A stretch of DNA of 64,000 nucleotides from Desmodus rotundus (Eukaryota; Chordata; Mammalia; Chiroptera; Phyllostomidae): assembly GCF_022682495.2 (NCBI RefSeq), contig NC_071390.1:102680294-102744293 (forward strand). Reading direction: 5' to 3'. Made by a program: the position numbers and the translations under genes. A model generated the notes under the pieces. It was not told where the DNA came from, did no database searches, and saw nothing but the letters and a program-made list of their open reading frames with translations. Shown in pieces: positions 24,146 through 35,797 of the stretch. The number at the start of each line of letters is the position of its first letter. Positions within the stretch are counted from its first letter, which is position 1.

Positions 24146-24673
24146 ATTCATATCAGGGTCTTCGTTTTCAAAGTACAACAGATAATGAATCAATGTTTGC
24201 ATAACATTCTCATATGCTCTATATGAATATTACTTTATTGATGGTAAAACTAAGAAAAGATTATTTTATAACTTCAGACAACTCGTAAGATTGGTATTGT
24301 TTTTCACACTTCTGTTTAAAGAAATATTATTAGATAGTTTTCTAATAAATAAAATGTTGCAGATATATTGTTGTTTTTAATACTACAAATACTATCCTAA
24401 CAATAATTTCTAAGTTATTTTTGAGGATGAGGACATCAGTTGATCTTCTGTGTAGTTTTATTTTTATTATTTAAGAAAAAAATTATATGTTTCTAAAGAC
24501 CCCAAAATTATGAGTATTACCTTGAGAATTAACAGTTAGGAATTTTAAGTTTTTTCCAATTCTGTCATCAACAATTATATGACTTTGTTTAAATGATGAT
24601 GTAGTCGAAGTAACACATAATGTTTTTAAGTACTTATTTCATGCTATTGTCTCATATGGAAGTTGGAAATTAC
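24146..24673. other. Non-genic, no recognised feature
   Basis: AT-rich intergenic sequence with nothing identified. Confidence 0.4.
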
Positions 24674-25181
24674 TGTATTAGTTATCTGTTGCTGCATGAA
24701 AACCTACCCCCCAGAATGGTGGCTAAAACAACAAACGTTTTTTGTCTTACAGAATTTCTGTGGTTCAAGAATTTGGGAGCAGCTTAGCTGGGTAATTTTG
24801 GTTCAGTGTATCTCATGAAGTTATAGTTTAAATCACTGCTAGGGCTACAATCCTCTAAAAGGTTGCTGGGGCCGGAAGACCTACTTCTAAGAGGGCTCAA
24901 TTACACGGCCGTCGGGTTCATGCTGGCTCAGCTCCTTACATACTGAGCTGTCCTGAAGGCTGCTTGACATGACTCTGACTTCTCCAAGAGTGAGTGATCC
25001 AAAAGAGAGCAAGGCAGAAGCCACCATACCTGTTATGTTCTAGTCTTGGAAGCCACACTTTGTCATTCCCATAATATACTATTGGTTACACAGGTAGGCC
25101 CTGTCTAGCATGGGAGGAAACTACACAGAAACATGAATACTAGGAATTGGGGATGATTTAGGGGCAGGTTGGAGGCTAGCA
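24674..25181 (-). mobile_element. MaLR LTR, MLT1-type
   Basis: The plus strand reads as the reverse complement of an MLT1B/C-type LTR: 'gttatctgttgctgcatgaa', 'ggtggctaaaacaacaaac', 'gagagcaaggcagaagccac', ending 'ggttggaggctagca'. A solo LTR with no internal genes. A closely related copy lies at 26583-27104. Confidence 0.7.
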
Positions 25182-26582
25182 CTAGAGTGCATCTTCCCTC
25201 CCTCAGTGAGAGAGGTTATAAGTAACCTCTCTCCCACATATACTCACATTTTAAGGACACCAAAAGTTTCATCCTATTAAATATTTTCTCGAAGTCTAGA
25301 ATCTTATCATCCTAACTAGGCTCAGATGTGGATGAGGGTTTGAGGTGTTGTTTCTTGAGCACAGCTCCTTAGAACAGTCTTGTGATCTGAAGACCTGTGA
25401 ACTAAGGAGATGAGATACCTGCCCTTCCACCCCCACTCCAAACATACAGTGATAGCGTAGACATTTCTGTTCAATGGGTGGAAAACAGGAGGAATACAGG
25501 AGCCACTGGTCCGCAGTGATTCCATAATCCAGCTAGGTAAATACTGAAAGTGCTTTCTCTAGAACTTATTGCTACTGCTTCCTGGGAATGATTTTCCATG
25601 TCTCTTGGCTCTTACCTTTAAGCTCTTGGCTCTGCCTTCTGAGCCAACTTATTTTCTCATGAAAGGTAGCCTAGGTTTGCAGCTCTGTAGTTTTCTCAGT
25701 CTGGTTCCTGCCTGTAGAAATTTTCAGGTCCAAAGACCCCTTTTCCTTTGTTCTATCTTTGTTCCTTTCAGTCCACACTGCTAATGTTTCTAACAATTGA
25801 ATACTCTTAAAAACTCTGTGGTTTACCTCTGAACTTTACTGGGGTTTACTACATTGTGACAAAGCCACACCTATAAATCTGTTTGAGATAGGCCCTTTTC
25901 TACTCAGGGTTCTTGCTGAGATTACTGGGAGAGAGTACCCTTAAGCTCCCTAGAAGCCCTAGTGTCTGACTGAATGGCTCTCTGAGTCACAACACTAGAT
26001 CTTCCTAAAGTTTTAGCAAATGACTTTACAACCACACAACCAAAGAGCTTCATTTTTATATCCTGATTGCCTGGCAGTGTATGGATTTGATCTTTGCCCA
26101 GAAGCCATTTCTTTGTTTTAGCATTTTCCTCCATCTTGAGAGGCTGGCAATTTTCAAGACTCACAAGTCTTGGCTCCTTTTGGGTTAACAATTCATTCTT
26201 TAGCTTATCTTCCTCCCTCTCACATTTTACTGTAAACGACAAGAAGAAACCAAGCAGCACCTTCAACACTCTGACTGAAACGTCTTTGTTAGATCATCCA
26301 TTTTATTAGATATATTTTCTAATTTCCATATCACTGCAGCTGACCGTGTTGCTCAATTTCTGCCACTATATTAAAATTATCCTCCTTTCCTCCAATTTCC
26401 AATAATGGTTTCCTCATCGTCACCTCCTCAGAAACCATCAGGCTTATAATAATAGTGTTTCCAAGGCATTTTCTACTGCCACCAGCACTCTTTTTAATGT
26501 CTTTCAGTCTCTGCCACTGCCTAATTCCAGTGCCTCTCCTATATTTTTTGGATTTGTTATGGCAACAACCCCCCTTCTAGAT
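25182..26582. other. Non-genic, no recognised feature
   Basis: About 1.4 kb between two MLT1 LTRs. I cannot name a repeat family or exon here. The LTRs share an orientation, so this could hold remnants of MaLR internal sequence, but I see no gag-like frame to support that. Confidence 0.35.
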
Positions 26583-27104
26583 GTATTATCTATTAATGTG
26601 TAGCAAATCACTGTGAAAGCCAGTGGCTCAAAACAAAATAAACATTTACTGTTTCAGTTTCTGCGAGTCTTGAGTTTGGGAACAGCTTAGCTATGTAGTC
26701 TGGTTCAGGGTCTTTTAAGAGGTTGGATTCAAGACACTGGCTGAGGTTATATTCATCAAAAAGTGTGACTGGAGCTGTACATTTGTCTCAGAGATGCTCC
26801 TTCACACAGCTGGAAAGTGCATGCTGACCGTTGGCCGGCAGCCTCAGTTCCTCACCACACGGACCTCTTCACAGGGCTGCCTGAGTGACCTCCAGAGAGA
26901 GTGACCTCCAGAGAAAGTGACCCAAAGGAAAGCAAGGAGGAAGCTGCTATATCTTTTAGGTCCTAGAATTGCAAGCCACATATCATCATTTCCACAACAC
27001 CCTATAAGCTACATAGGTCAACCTTATTATGGGAGGAGACAGCAAGAATATGTGAATATAGGACCTTATAAGAATTATTGGGGACATCATGAAGGCTGGC
27101 TACC
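26583..27104 (-). mobile_element. MaLR LTR, MLT1-type (second copy)
   Basis: Same family and orientation as 24674-25181: 'cagtggctcaaaacaaaata', 'gggaacagcttagctatgta', 'gaaagcaaggaggaagctgc' and the end 'gaaggctggctacca'. Confidence 0.7.
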
Positions 27105-27764
27105 AGAGTCACTAAACTCCCTGATAATTTAATTTTAGGAGTTTTATTAAACTAGCATCATCCTTTTGGCATTTATTGATTTTTTTAAACCTAGAAATTC
27201 TCTGTATCTATCATTAACTTTCAATTGTAGCTTTAATTCTGTATTTAAATACATTCAGATATTTTTATCACATCAACAACACTTCCCAGCTTTGAATCAC
27301 TGGTAAGTATGCTAAATTATGGATTTTAAAAATCCAATTTATTGATAAAGATGTTGCTGAACATTTGTGTCTCTAGGTCAATTCATACTTTTAAAGTTGA
27401 TAAAGTAAGTACATATATCCTTACCTGCACCATTATAAAATGACACTTGCATTAAGTCCATTCTCTGTCAAATATCAGCAGGGATCCCATTCTCTCATGC
27501 ACCTTGATAATATAGTGTGCTAAGCAATGGGAAGCTCCCCCTTCATCAGGAAATCTTAATATGTTTTGAAAGACTGATTGATTAGACTGGCAAACCCCTC
27601 AATTAATGAATACTAAAGATTACAATGTCTAAAATATTCTAATTTGGAAACCTGAAACATATAACTTAATTGCTAGGGCTGTACACAAAATACCAACCTT
27701 TGGTAAAATTATGAGGTAAGGTAAATCTGTTATCCTCTGCATACTAAATTCCTTAAGAATAGAA
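27105..27764. other. Non-genic, no recognised feature
   Basis: AT-rich intergenic sequence. Nothing identified. Confidence 0.4.
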
Positions 27765-27987
27765 CCCTGACCTGTATGGCTTAGTTTGTTGGGCATTGTC
27801 CCGCAAACCAAAAGGTACACAGTTCAATTCCCAGTCAGGGCACATGTCCAGGTTATGGGTTTGGTTCCAGGTCAAGGTGTGTGCTAGAGGCAACCATTGA
27901 TGTTTCTGTCTCACATCAAAGTTTCTCTCCCTCTCTTTCTTCCTCCCTTCCCCTCTCTCTAAAAAAATTAATAAATCATTTTAAATG
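27765..27987 (+). mobile_element. Ves SINE copy 3
   Basis: Diverged Ves SINE ('ccctgacctgtatggcttag', B box 'agttcaattccc') with an extra duplicated-looking body segment ('aggttatgggtttggttcca') and a CT-rich then A-rich tail. A weak 8-bp flanking repeat, GAAT(A/G)GAA, lies at 27757-27764 and 27988-27995. Confidence 0.85.
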
Positions 27988-28859
27988 GAATGGAAACAAG
28001 GTTTTTATCATTGTTGTTTTCTCCCATTGGACTTAGCAAGATGCTCTATACACAGATTTAACAAATATTTTTAAATTGGTGCATAAATTAATAACTTATT
28101 GACAGATTATGAATGTCCCTCCCCCAAGCTTCTAGGTACCTGATTCCTCTTGCTTGTACTGGCAAACCTACCACAGTCTTCCCTCAGTGTTCTAAAATAG
28201 GAATCTTTTTCAATCTCTTTCTATCTAATCAAAATTTGATTTATTTTGATTGGGAAGAAGTTGAACAATCTAATAACATTTAAGGACATTTTATTGTCAA
28301 CATCTGGGTCCATTAGGTCTTCTAATGGTGTAGATTATCTGATACAGTTGAAAAATGAAAACTTTGGGGCAAGCTTTTGGCTGCCTTGCAAACCATAAGT
28401 TAGCATCAATTTGACTTCTTAGTTAGGATCAGTTTTGGCTAAATATGTCAGCTGGTAAATACTCTACCAGGGAAACTTTGACCTTCACTGATGTTGAGAT
28501 ACCAAGACTATATTTCTCAATATCTGCCTTGCCGTCATTCCTTTTCTTGTTCACTGAAGTTAAAATTTTTTTAAATGAATAGCATTTCCCTATTTCTGTT
28601 AATGGTCTCATCAGTCAGTTAGTCACACAAACTCAAAAACTTTCAGTTTGTAAAAAAAAAAACAAACCAACTTTCAGTTTGTGTGAATATGTTCATTCCT
28701 TAAGTCCTTTCACCCAGTATAGTCTTTGGCTATCATTCTCAGCCCTATCTCTTTTCTTTCTACTATACCCCATTTTGAACCTTTTCTTTTACTTCTTGTT
28801 GCAATTTGGTTGCACATCTTTGTCACATTAACTTGCTAAAGCAGAGCATGTATTCATTC
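27988..28859. other. Non-genic, no recognised feature
   Basis: Intergenic. A 14-bp motif AACTTTCAGTTTGT occurs twice about 30 bp apart (near 28637 and 28670) around an A run. No gene or named repeat. Confidence 0.4.
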
Positions 28860-29340
28860 ATTGTTGTGCTCAAAATCTCACTTTTATCCTCTTGGTGCCT
28901 ATACAATGGACTCCAAACTTCCCAGTCTAGCTTTCAATGTCTGCTACATCCCAGCCACAACTTCGCTTTCTGGCCTTATCTTCCACTACTTCTCCACACT
29001 GGGTTAATCTTGTTTAACCAAACTCATTCCACGTTTACTATTAAGTCTTTCTAGTGCTTTTTTCTTTGCCTGAAACGTTCTCCCTCTACTTCTGTTGAAA
29101 TCCTACCTATCTTTCAAAGCCAAAACCAAAAGGAATCTCAAACACGACATCTTGATCCTCCCAGAAGATCAAGAAGTATTCTCTCTTTTCTGAAAGTTGA
29201 AGGTACTTTGTAATACTCATAAGGTACTTACTGAATTCTAACTTAAGTTATATGCATACGTAATTTATCTCCTCTTGTATATTTTAAGCTTCCTGAGAAC
29301 AGCAGCTGTATAAGTCTGTGTGTAAGTAGTTAGCACATCT
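28860..29340 (+). mobile_element. L2 LINE 3'-end fragment
   Basis: Reads like the 3' region of the ancient LINE L2: 'cctacctatctttcaaagcc', a 'cttgatcctcccagaagatc' segment and the terminal 'aagcttcctgagaacagcag' block. Strongly diverged, so limits are approximate. Confidence 0.5.
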
Positions 29341-29439
29341 CCTTTACTTAGAGGTGGTTGTTTCTGAGTTGGAACGATCATGAAATGAGTTTGGTAAGTA
29401 TTGTAGGTTGGTTTTGGGGTGGTGAGTAGGAACACAGCA

Positions 29440-29655
29440 ATATGTGGTTAAGAGAAAACCCTTTGGATGTCAAACAATCCTATATTTAAATTCAGTTTTA
29501 CCAGTTTCTAGTTAGACGATCTTGGGCAAATTAATTATCTCTTGGTGCCTCAATTTCCTTATCTGTAAAATGGGAAAGCAGTGCCTATTTTATAGATTTG
29601 TTGTCATAATTAAATGAGGTGGTGGGTATAGAACACTTACTTTAATAGATTATTA
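29440..29655 (-). mobile_element. MIR SINE
   Basis: Reverse complement of the MIR core: 'cttgggcaaattaattatct', 'tgcctcaatttccttatctg' and 'taaaatgggaaagcagtgcc', followed by the 'attaaatgaggt' block. Confidence 0.7.
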
Positions 29656-31027
29656 TTTTTATCTCCTATTGTTTCTAGACAGACTTGCAACAATGTTCAA
29701 TAACTTTTGATTAAATAAATATATTATTTAGAAAACAAAAAACAGATTATGAATTACTGTATATTTTAAATATATATATACTTAACAATTAAGAAAAATA
29801 TTAGAAGAGTATAGAAGATTGGTTAAAAATGGAAGAGCAAAGAAAGAAATCAAGATATAATATGTATTTTTTAAAGTGAACAAGAAGAAATTTAACTTTT
29901 GACATAGATTTATAGTTTTAAGTCTACAGAATATGCTGGAAATTCCTCACCATTTTCTAATGGAAAAAAAATCTAATTACCTATTTTTAATTCTAACAGT
30001 TCACATCTTAAATTACATGTAAAAATGTTTAAATACTGCAGCTAATGGGAGGCCCAGCCAGACTCCAGATTCTCAGCCACTGGGGAATTTCTGTGTCAGA
30101 CCACCCACTGTGAAAATGAAAAGTTGGTGCCTTTGCCAGTGTGGAAATGTCTTTACAAGAGAGCTCTAAGCTATTGTAACCATTTTCCCTGAGGAAGAGC
30201 GAGGGAGTAAAAAAACACGTGAGAAATTACTGGACAAACACTAGTTGTCCCAGTTTCAAAGTAATAATGAAAGGTGGAATTACTGCCTTTTACACCACAA
30301 CTGTCCCGAACTGAAGTCTGTTTACATAGATTTGGGCTTACTGGTTTCAGTTCACTTCTTTGGAAGACACAAGCTTATATGAGTAAAGCTAGGATTTCAA
30401 GGCAAGTCATGCTATTCAATTACAGTTTGGTTTGGATTTTTTGTCCATGTTTTATAATTTTTCTCAAAATATCTTTAGAAACAAGTCATTCAAAGAGTAA
30501 TACCAAAATAGCAGTTGCATTTGAAATCTTATTTCAAATTTCTTGCTATAAACTTTTATTATGAAAACAAAAGCGACATCCAAATGGTGTTAGACCTGGA
30601 AAAGGTACAGAAAAGTGAACAGGACAACAGTCTTTGCTCATAACTTTTCTATTCTGTAAAGACTAATGTTTAGCATCTTTTATCTTAAAGGTGTTATCTC
30701 AACTGTAATTAGGATCAGTCTGAAAATTTAGTTTCTTGAACTAATGCAGGATAGATGTTTGTGAAAGTGCCTTCAGTAAATACTGTGTTGGCAAAAAAGC
30801 TTAACAGTTGTGTGTGTGTGTGTGTGTGTGTGTATACAACTCTCCTTCACTGCCCGCCCCCCCCGTACTTCCCAGGCAGCGTTAGCAGAGGGCCACTAGA
30901 AGATACTTTTTGACTTCACTGAAGGCTTTTATGATCCCAAAGGTTATCTCAAGTCATGGCTCCAAATGCACTTTCTTCTGCTCTCCCCAGAGGAGAAACC
31001 TATTTATGGAGGTGGGGAAGGGACAAT
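29656..31027. other. Non-genic, microsatellite only
   Basis: Intergenic sequence with a (GT)n microsatellite at about 30809-30834 followed by a C-rich tract near 30854-30866. No exon or named repeat. Confidence 0.45.
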
Positions 31028-34000
31028 TTAAAAAAATATATAAAGTACACTTGGTATAGTTGGCATACATTATTATATTAGTTCAGGGGTATAATATAGT
31101 GATTTGACATTTATATACCTTAAATGTGATCACCACAGTCAGTAAGTTTAGTAATCATCTGTCACTGTGCAAAGTTACCACAATATTGACTATATTCCCT
31201 TTCACATTTTTCACCCATTCCCCCACCGCACTCCCCTCAGGGAACCATCAGTTGATTTCTGTTTCTATGGCTCAGTTTTTGTTTTGCTTTGTTTTTAGAT
31301 TCCACATTTAAGTGGAACCATATAGTATTTGTCTTTGTCTGACATATTTCCCTTAGCATAATACCCTCTAGGTCCATCCATGTTGCCATAAATGGCAAGA
31401 TTTCATCCTTTTTTATTGCTGAGTAATATTCCATGATTATACATACACACACACGCTCACACACACCTCTCCTAGGTTGCTTTCATAGCTTGGCTATTGT
31501 AAATAATGTTGCAATGAACATAGGAGTGCATATATCTTTTCAAATTAGTGTTTTTGTTTTCTTCAGATAATGCTCAGAAGTAGAATCGCTGTGTCATATA
31601 GATAGATCTTTTTTTAGTTTTTTGAAGAATCTCCATACTGTTTTCCATAGTGGCTGCACCAACCTGCAGTCCCACTAACAGTGCACAAGGGTTCCCTTTT
31701 CTCCACATCCTCTCCAGCACGTGTTATTTGTTGGCTTTTTGATGATGGCCATTCTGACTGGTGTGAGGTATTATCTGATTATGGTTTTGATTGGCATTTC
31801 CCTGGAGGTTAGAGATATTGGGCATTTCTTCATATATATCTGTTGGCAATCTATATGTCCTCTTTGGAGAAATGTATCTTCATGTTCTCTGCTCATTTTT
31901 TATTGGATTTTTTGTATGTTATTGAGTTGTATGAGGTAGTTATATATTTTGAATATTAACCTTTATCGGATATATAATTTAAGAATGTGTTCTCCCATTC
32001 AATATTTCTGTTTTGTCAGTAGTTTCCTGTACAGAAGCTTTTTAGTTTGATAAAGTCCCATCTGTTTATTTATTTTTGTTTCCCTTGCTTGAGAGGACAT
32101 ATCCAAAAAGATACTACTAAGACTAATGTGAAACAGTTTACTACTTATGTTTTCTTCTAGAAGCTTTATGATTTTAGGTCTTACACTTAAGTTTTTAATC
32201 CATTCTGTGTTAATTTTTGCATATGATATAAGAGAGTGGCCCAGTTTCTTTTTTCTTTTGCATGTATCTGTCCAGTTGAATAGATTGTCATTTCTCTAAT
32301 GTATATTCTTGCCTCCTTTAGTATAGATTAGTTGACCATATATGTGAAAGTTTATTTCTGGGCTCTACTCTGTTCCATTGATTTGTGTATCTGTTTTTTT
32401 GCCAGTCCATACTGTTGTGATTATTATAGCTTTGTAATATAGTTTTAAATCAGAGCACATGATTACTCCAGTTTTGTTTTTCTTTCTCAAGATTGCTTTG
32501 GCTATTCATGTTCTTTTGTGATGCCATATAAATTTTAGGATTATTCATTCTAGTTCTGAGAATGTCGTTAGTATTGTGATAGGGATTGCATTGAATCTGT
32601 AGATTGCTTTGTACATTACAGTCATTTTGATGTTAATCCTTTCAATCCATGATATATCCTTCCATTTATATGTGTCCTTTACAATTTCTTTCCTCAGTGT
32701 CTTATAGTTTTAAGAGTACAGGTATTTCACATCTTTGATTTACTTATTCATTTTGATGCAGTTTTAAATGGGATTTTTAAGTATATCTTATTGATTATGC
32801 TATTACAGTTTTCCCAATTTCCCCCCTCTACCCTGCACCCCCCAGCCCTCCAACATTCCCCCCTTTAGTTCATGTCCATGGGTTGTACATGTAAGTTCTT
32901 TGAATTCTCTGTTCCCTATATCATTTTTGAACTCTCTCCATCTATTTTATGCCTACCAATTATGCTTCTTCTTCTCTGTACCTTTACCCCCATTCCTCCC
33001 CTCCCTCTCCCCACTGAAAACCCTCCATGTGGTGTCCATTTCACTGATTTCATTCCTGTTCTAGTTGTTTGCTTAGTTTTTGTTTTCATTGGTTTTCCTT
33101 TTTTTTTTTTTTAGGTTCATTTGTTGATAGTTGTGAGTTTGTTGTCATTTTACTGTTCATAGTTTTTGATCTTCTTCAATTTGTTAGATAAGTCCCTTTT
33201 ACATTTCATATAATAAGGGCTTGGTGAGGATGAACTCCTTGAACTTTACCTTATCTGGGAAGCACTTTATCAGCTCTTCCATTCTAAATAATAGCTTTGC
33301 TGGGTAGAGTAATCTTGGATGTAGGTCTTTGCTTTTCATCTCTTTGAATACTTCTTGCCTGTCTCTTCTTGCCTGCAAGGTTTCTTTTGAGAAATCCTCT
33401 CATAGCCTTATGGGAACTCCTTTGTATGTAACTGTCTCCTTTCCTCTTGCTGCTTTGAAGATTCTCTCTTTATTTTTAATCTTGGGTAACTTAATGATGA
33501 TGTGCCTTGGTGTGTTCCTCTTTGGGTCCAACTTCTTTGTGACTCTCTGGGCTTCCTGGACTTCCTGGAAGTCTATTTCCTTCATCATTTTGGGAAAGTT
33601 TTCCTTCATTATTTGTTCAAATAAGTTTTCAATTTCTTGCTGTTGTTCTGCTCCTTCTGGAACCCCTATAATTCAGATATTGGAATGTTTAAGGTTTTCC
33701 CAGAGGTTCCTAAGCCTCTCTTCATTTTCTTGAATTCTTGTTTCTTTATTCTGTTCTGGTTGGATGTTTATTTCTTCCTTTTGCTCCAAATCGTTGATTT
33801 GAGTCCTGGTTTCCTTCCCTTTCCTGTTGGTTCCCTGAATGTTTTGCTTTATTTCACTTTGGGTATCTTTCATTTGTTCTTTCATTTTGTGACCAAGCTT
33901 AATCAGTTCTGTGAGCATTTTGATTACCAGGGCTTTGAACTCTGCATCAGATAGGTTGGCTATCTCCTCTCCTCATCACTTAGCTCTTTCTGGAGTTTTG

Positions 34001-35797
34001 CTCTGTTCTTTCATTTGGGCCATATTTCTTTGTCTCAGCCCACCTGTTAAGTTGTAAGGGGGTGGGGCCTTAGGTGATCACCAGGGCTCGGCAACCCTCC
34101 TTGCTGCACTGCCTGCTGCCTGTGGGGGAGGGGCCAGAGAGTGAACAATGAAGCTGGCCTGCTCAGCTCTAGTCCCACAGACTCCCATGTGAGACTGGGA
34201 GTTTCTCCCACTGTGGCAACCACCGCAGTCCATAGTCAGCTCTGAGTCTAAGTTTCCTGTCCAGTCAGTGCCGCCTGCTCAGTACACCACCTCACCATGA
34301 GTCTTTTCAGCCAGCCTCACCCACATGCCTTGCCGTGGGTTCTCTCCACAGGCCCATCTTACTGGTCTGGTTAGTCTGGTTGACTGTTTCTTTAATTTAT
34401 TGGTTTTCAGAGTTCCATGGAATTTGATTTTCTGACACTTCTGGTTGTTTGTTGATTTTAGATTGGTTGTTATCTTCTTTTTGGTTGTGTGAGGAAGTGA
34501 AGGGTTTCTACCTATGCCTCCATCTTGGCCAGAACTTTAAATGGGATTGTTTTCTTAATTTCTTTTTCTTATCATTCATTATTATTGTATAGAAACACAA
34601 TAAATTTTTGTATATTAATTATGTACCTGATACTTTACTGAATTCATTTATTAGTTCTATTAATTTTGGGTAGCTTCTTTAATGTTTTCTGAGTATAGTT
34701 TTATGTCATCTGCACATAGTGACAGCTTTCTTTCTTTCCAATTTGGATGCTTATATATATTTTTCTTCTCTAATTCCTGTGTCTAGGTCTTCCAATTCTA
34801 TAATGAGTAATAGTAGTGAGAGTGGGTATCCTTGTCTTGTTCGTGATCACAGAGGAAAGCTTTCAGCCTTTCACCACTGAGGATGATGTTAGCTGTGGGC
34901 TTGTCATATATAGCCTATATCATGTTGAGATTTTTATTAAAATGGATGTTGAATTTTGTCAGATGCTTTTTCTGTATATACTGAGATGATCGTATGATTT
35001 TTATCCTTCATTTTGTTGATTTGATGAGTCACATTAATTGTTCTGCAAATGCTGAACCATGCTCACATCCCTGGTAATAAATCCCACTTGACCATGGTGT
35101 ACACTCTTTTTAATGTATTGTTGAATTTAGTTTGCTAGTATTTTAGTATTTTGTTGAGAATTATTGCATCTATATTTATCAAGAATATTGGCCTGTACTT
35201 CTAATTCAATCTGCTCCCTCTGCCTCTCCTTTTCCCTTCCACTCTCTTTTCCCTCTCCCTCTTCTCTCCACTCCACTCCTTTCCTCTCTTTTCTCTCCCT
35301 GCCCACCCTGCACTGTAGTGTCTTTGTCTGATTTGGCATCAGAATAATGGGGGCCATGTAGAATGAGTTTGGAAGAGTTCCTTCCTTTTCAATGTTTTGG
35401 AATAGTTTGAGAAGATAGTTATTAATTCTGCTTTAAATATTTGAGAGAATTTACCTATGAAGCCATCTGGTCCTGTGCGTTTGTTTGTTGGGAGTTGTTT
35501 GATTACTGTTTCAGCTTCATTGCTAGTAATCAGATTGTTCAGATTTCCCGTTTCATTCTGGTTTAGTTGTGAAAGGTTGTATGTTTCTAGAAATTTATCT
35601 ATTTTTTCTAGATAGTCCAATTTGTTAGCATATAATTGTCCATAGTATTCTTTAATTGTCCTTTGTGTTTCTGTGGTGTCAGTCGTACTCTCTCCTCTTT
35701 CATTTCTGATTTTATTTATTTGAGCTCTCTTTTTTTTTCATAAGCTTTGCTAGAGGTTTGTACATTTTCTTTATCATTTCAAAGAAGCAGCTCTTAG
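31028..35797 (-). mobile_element. Older L1, 3' half (interrupted host element)
   Basis: Minus-strand L1 from its 3' UTR (31028-31250) through the ORF2 C-terminus to the RT domain. The minus-strand frame 35620-35339 encodes an ORF2 stretch before the RT motifs (DYLEKIDKFLETYNLSQLNQ, KRTGPDGFIGKF). It is degenerate and non-functional. A half-L1 sits in it at 32776-34535 and a CT-rich expansion at 35215-35300. It resumes at 40073 after a 4.3-kb tandem L1 insertion. Confidence 0.75.
32776..34535 (-). mobile_element. Complete ORF1-only half-L1 with perfect TSD
   Basis: A 1760-bp element on the minus strand flanked by identical 13-bp copies of TTTAAATGGGATT at 32763-32775 and 34536-34548. Its 5' end (plus-strand 'atgcctccatcttggccaga') is the L1 start signature, so it is full length. 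Order on the minus strand: a 5' UTR of about 0.5 kb, ORF1 at about 34020-33190, a 3' UTR of about 0.4 kb, and a short A tail. ORF1 frames 33918-33673 (coiled-coil part) and 33609-33400 (RNA-binding part, PRHIIIKLPKIKNKERIFKA) are separated by a frame break, so the protein is no longer made intact. ORF2 is wholly absent. HAL1 'half-L1' elements have this design and borrow ORF2 from L1. Confidence 0.85.
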
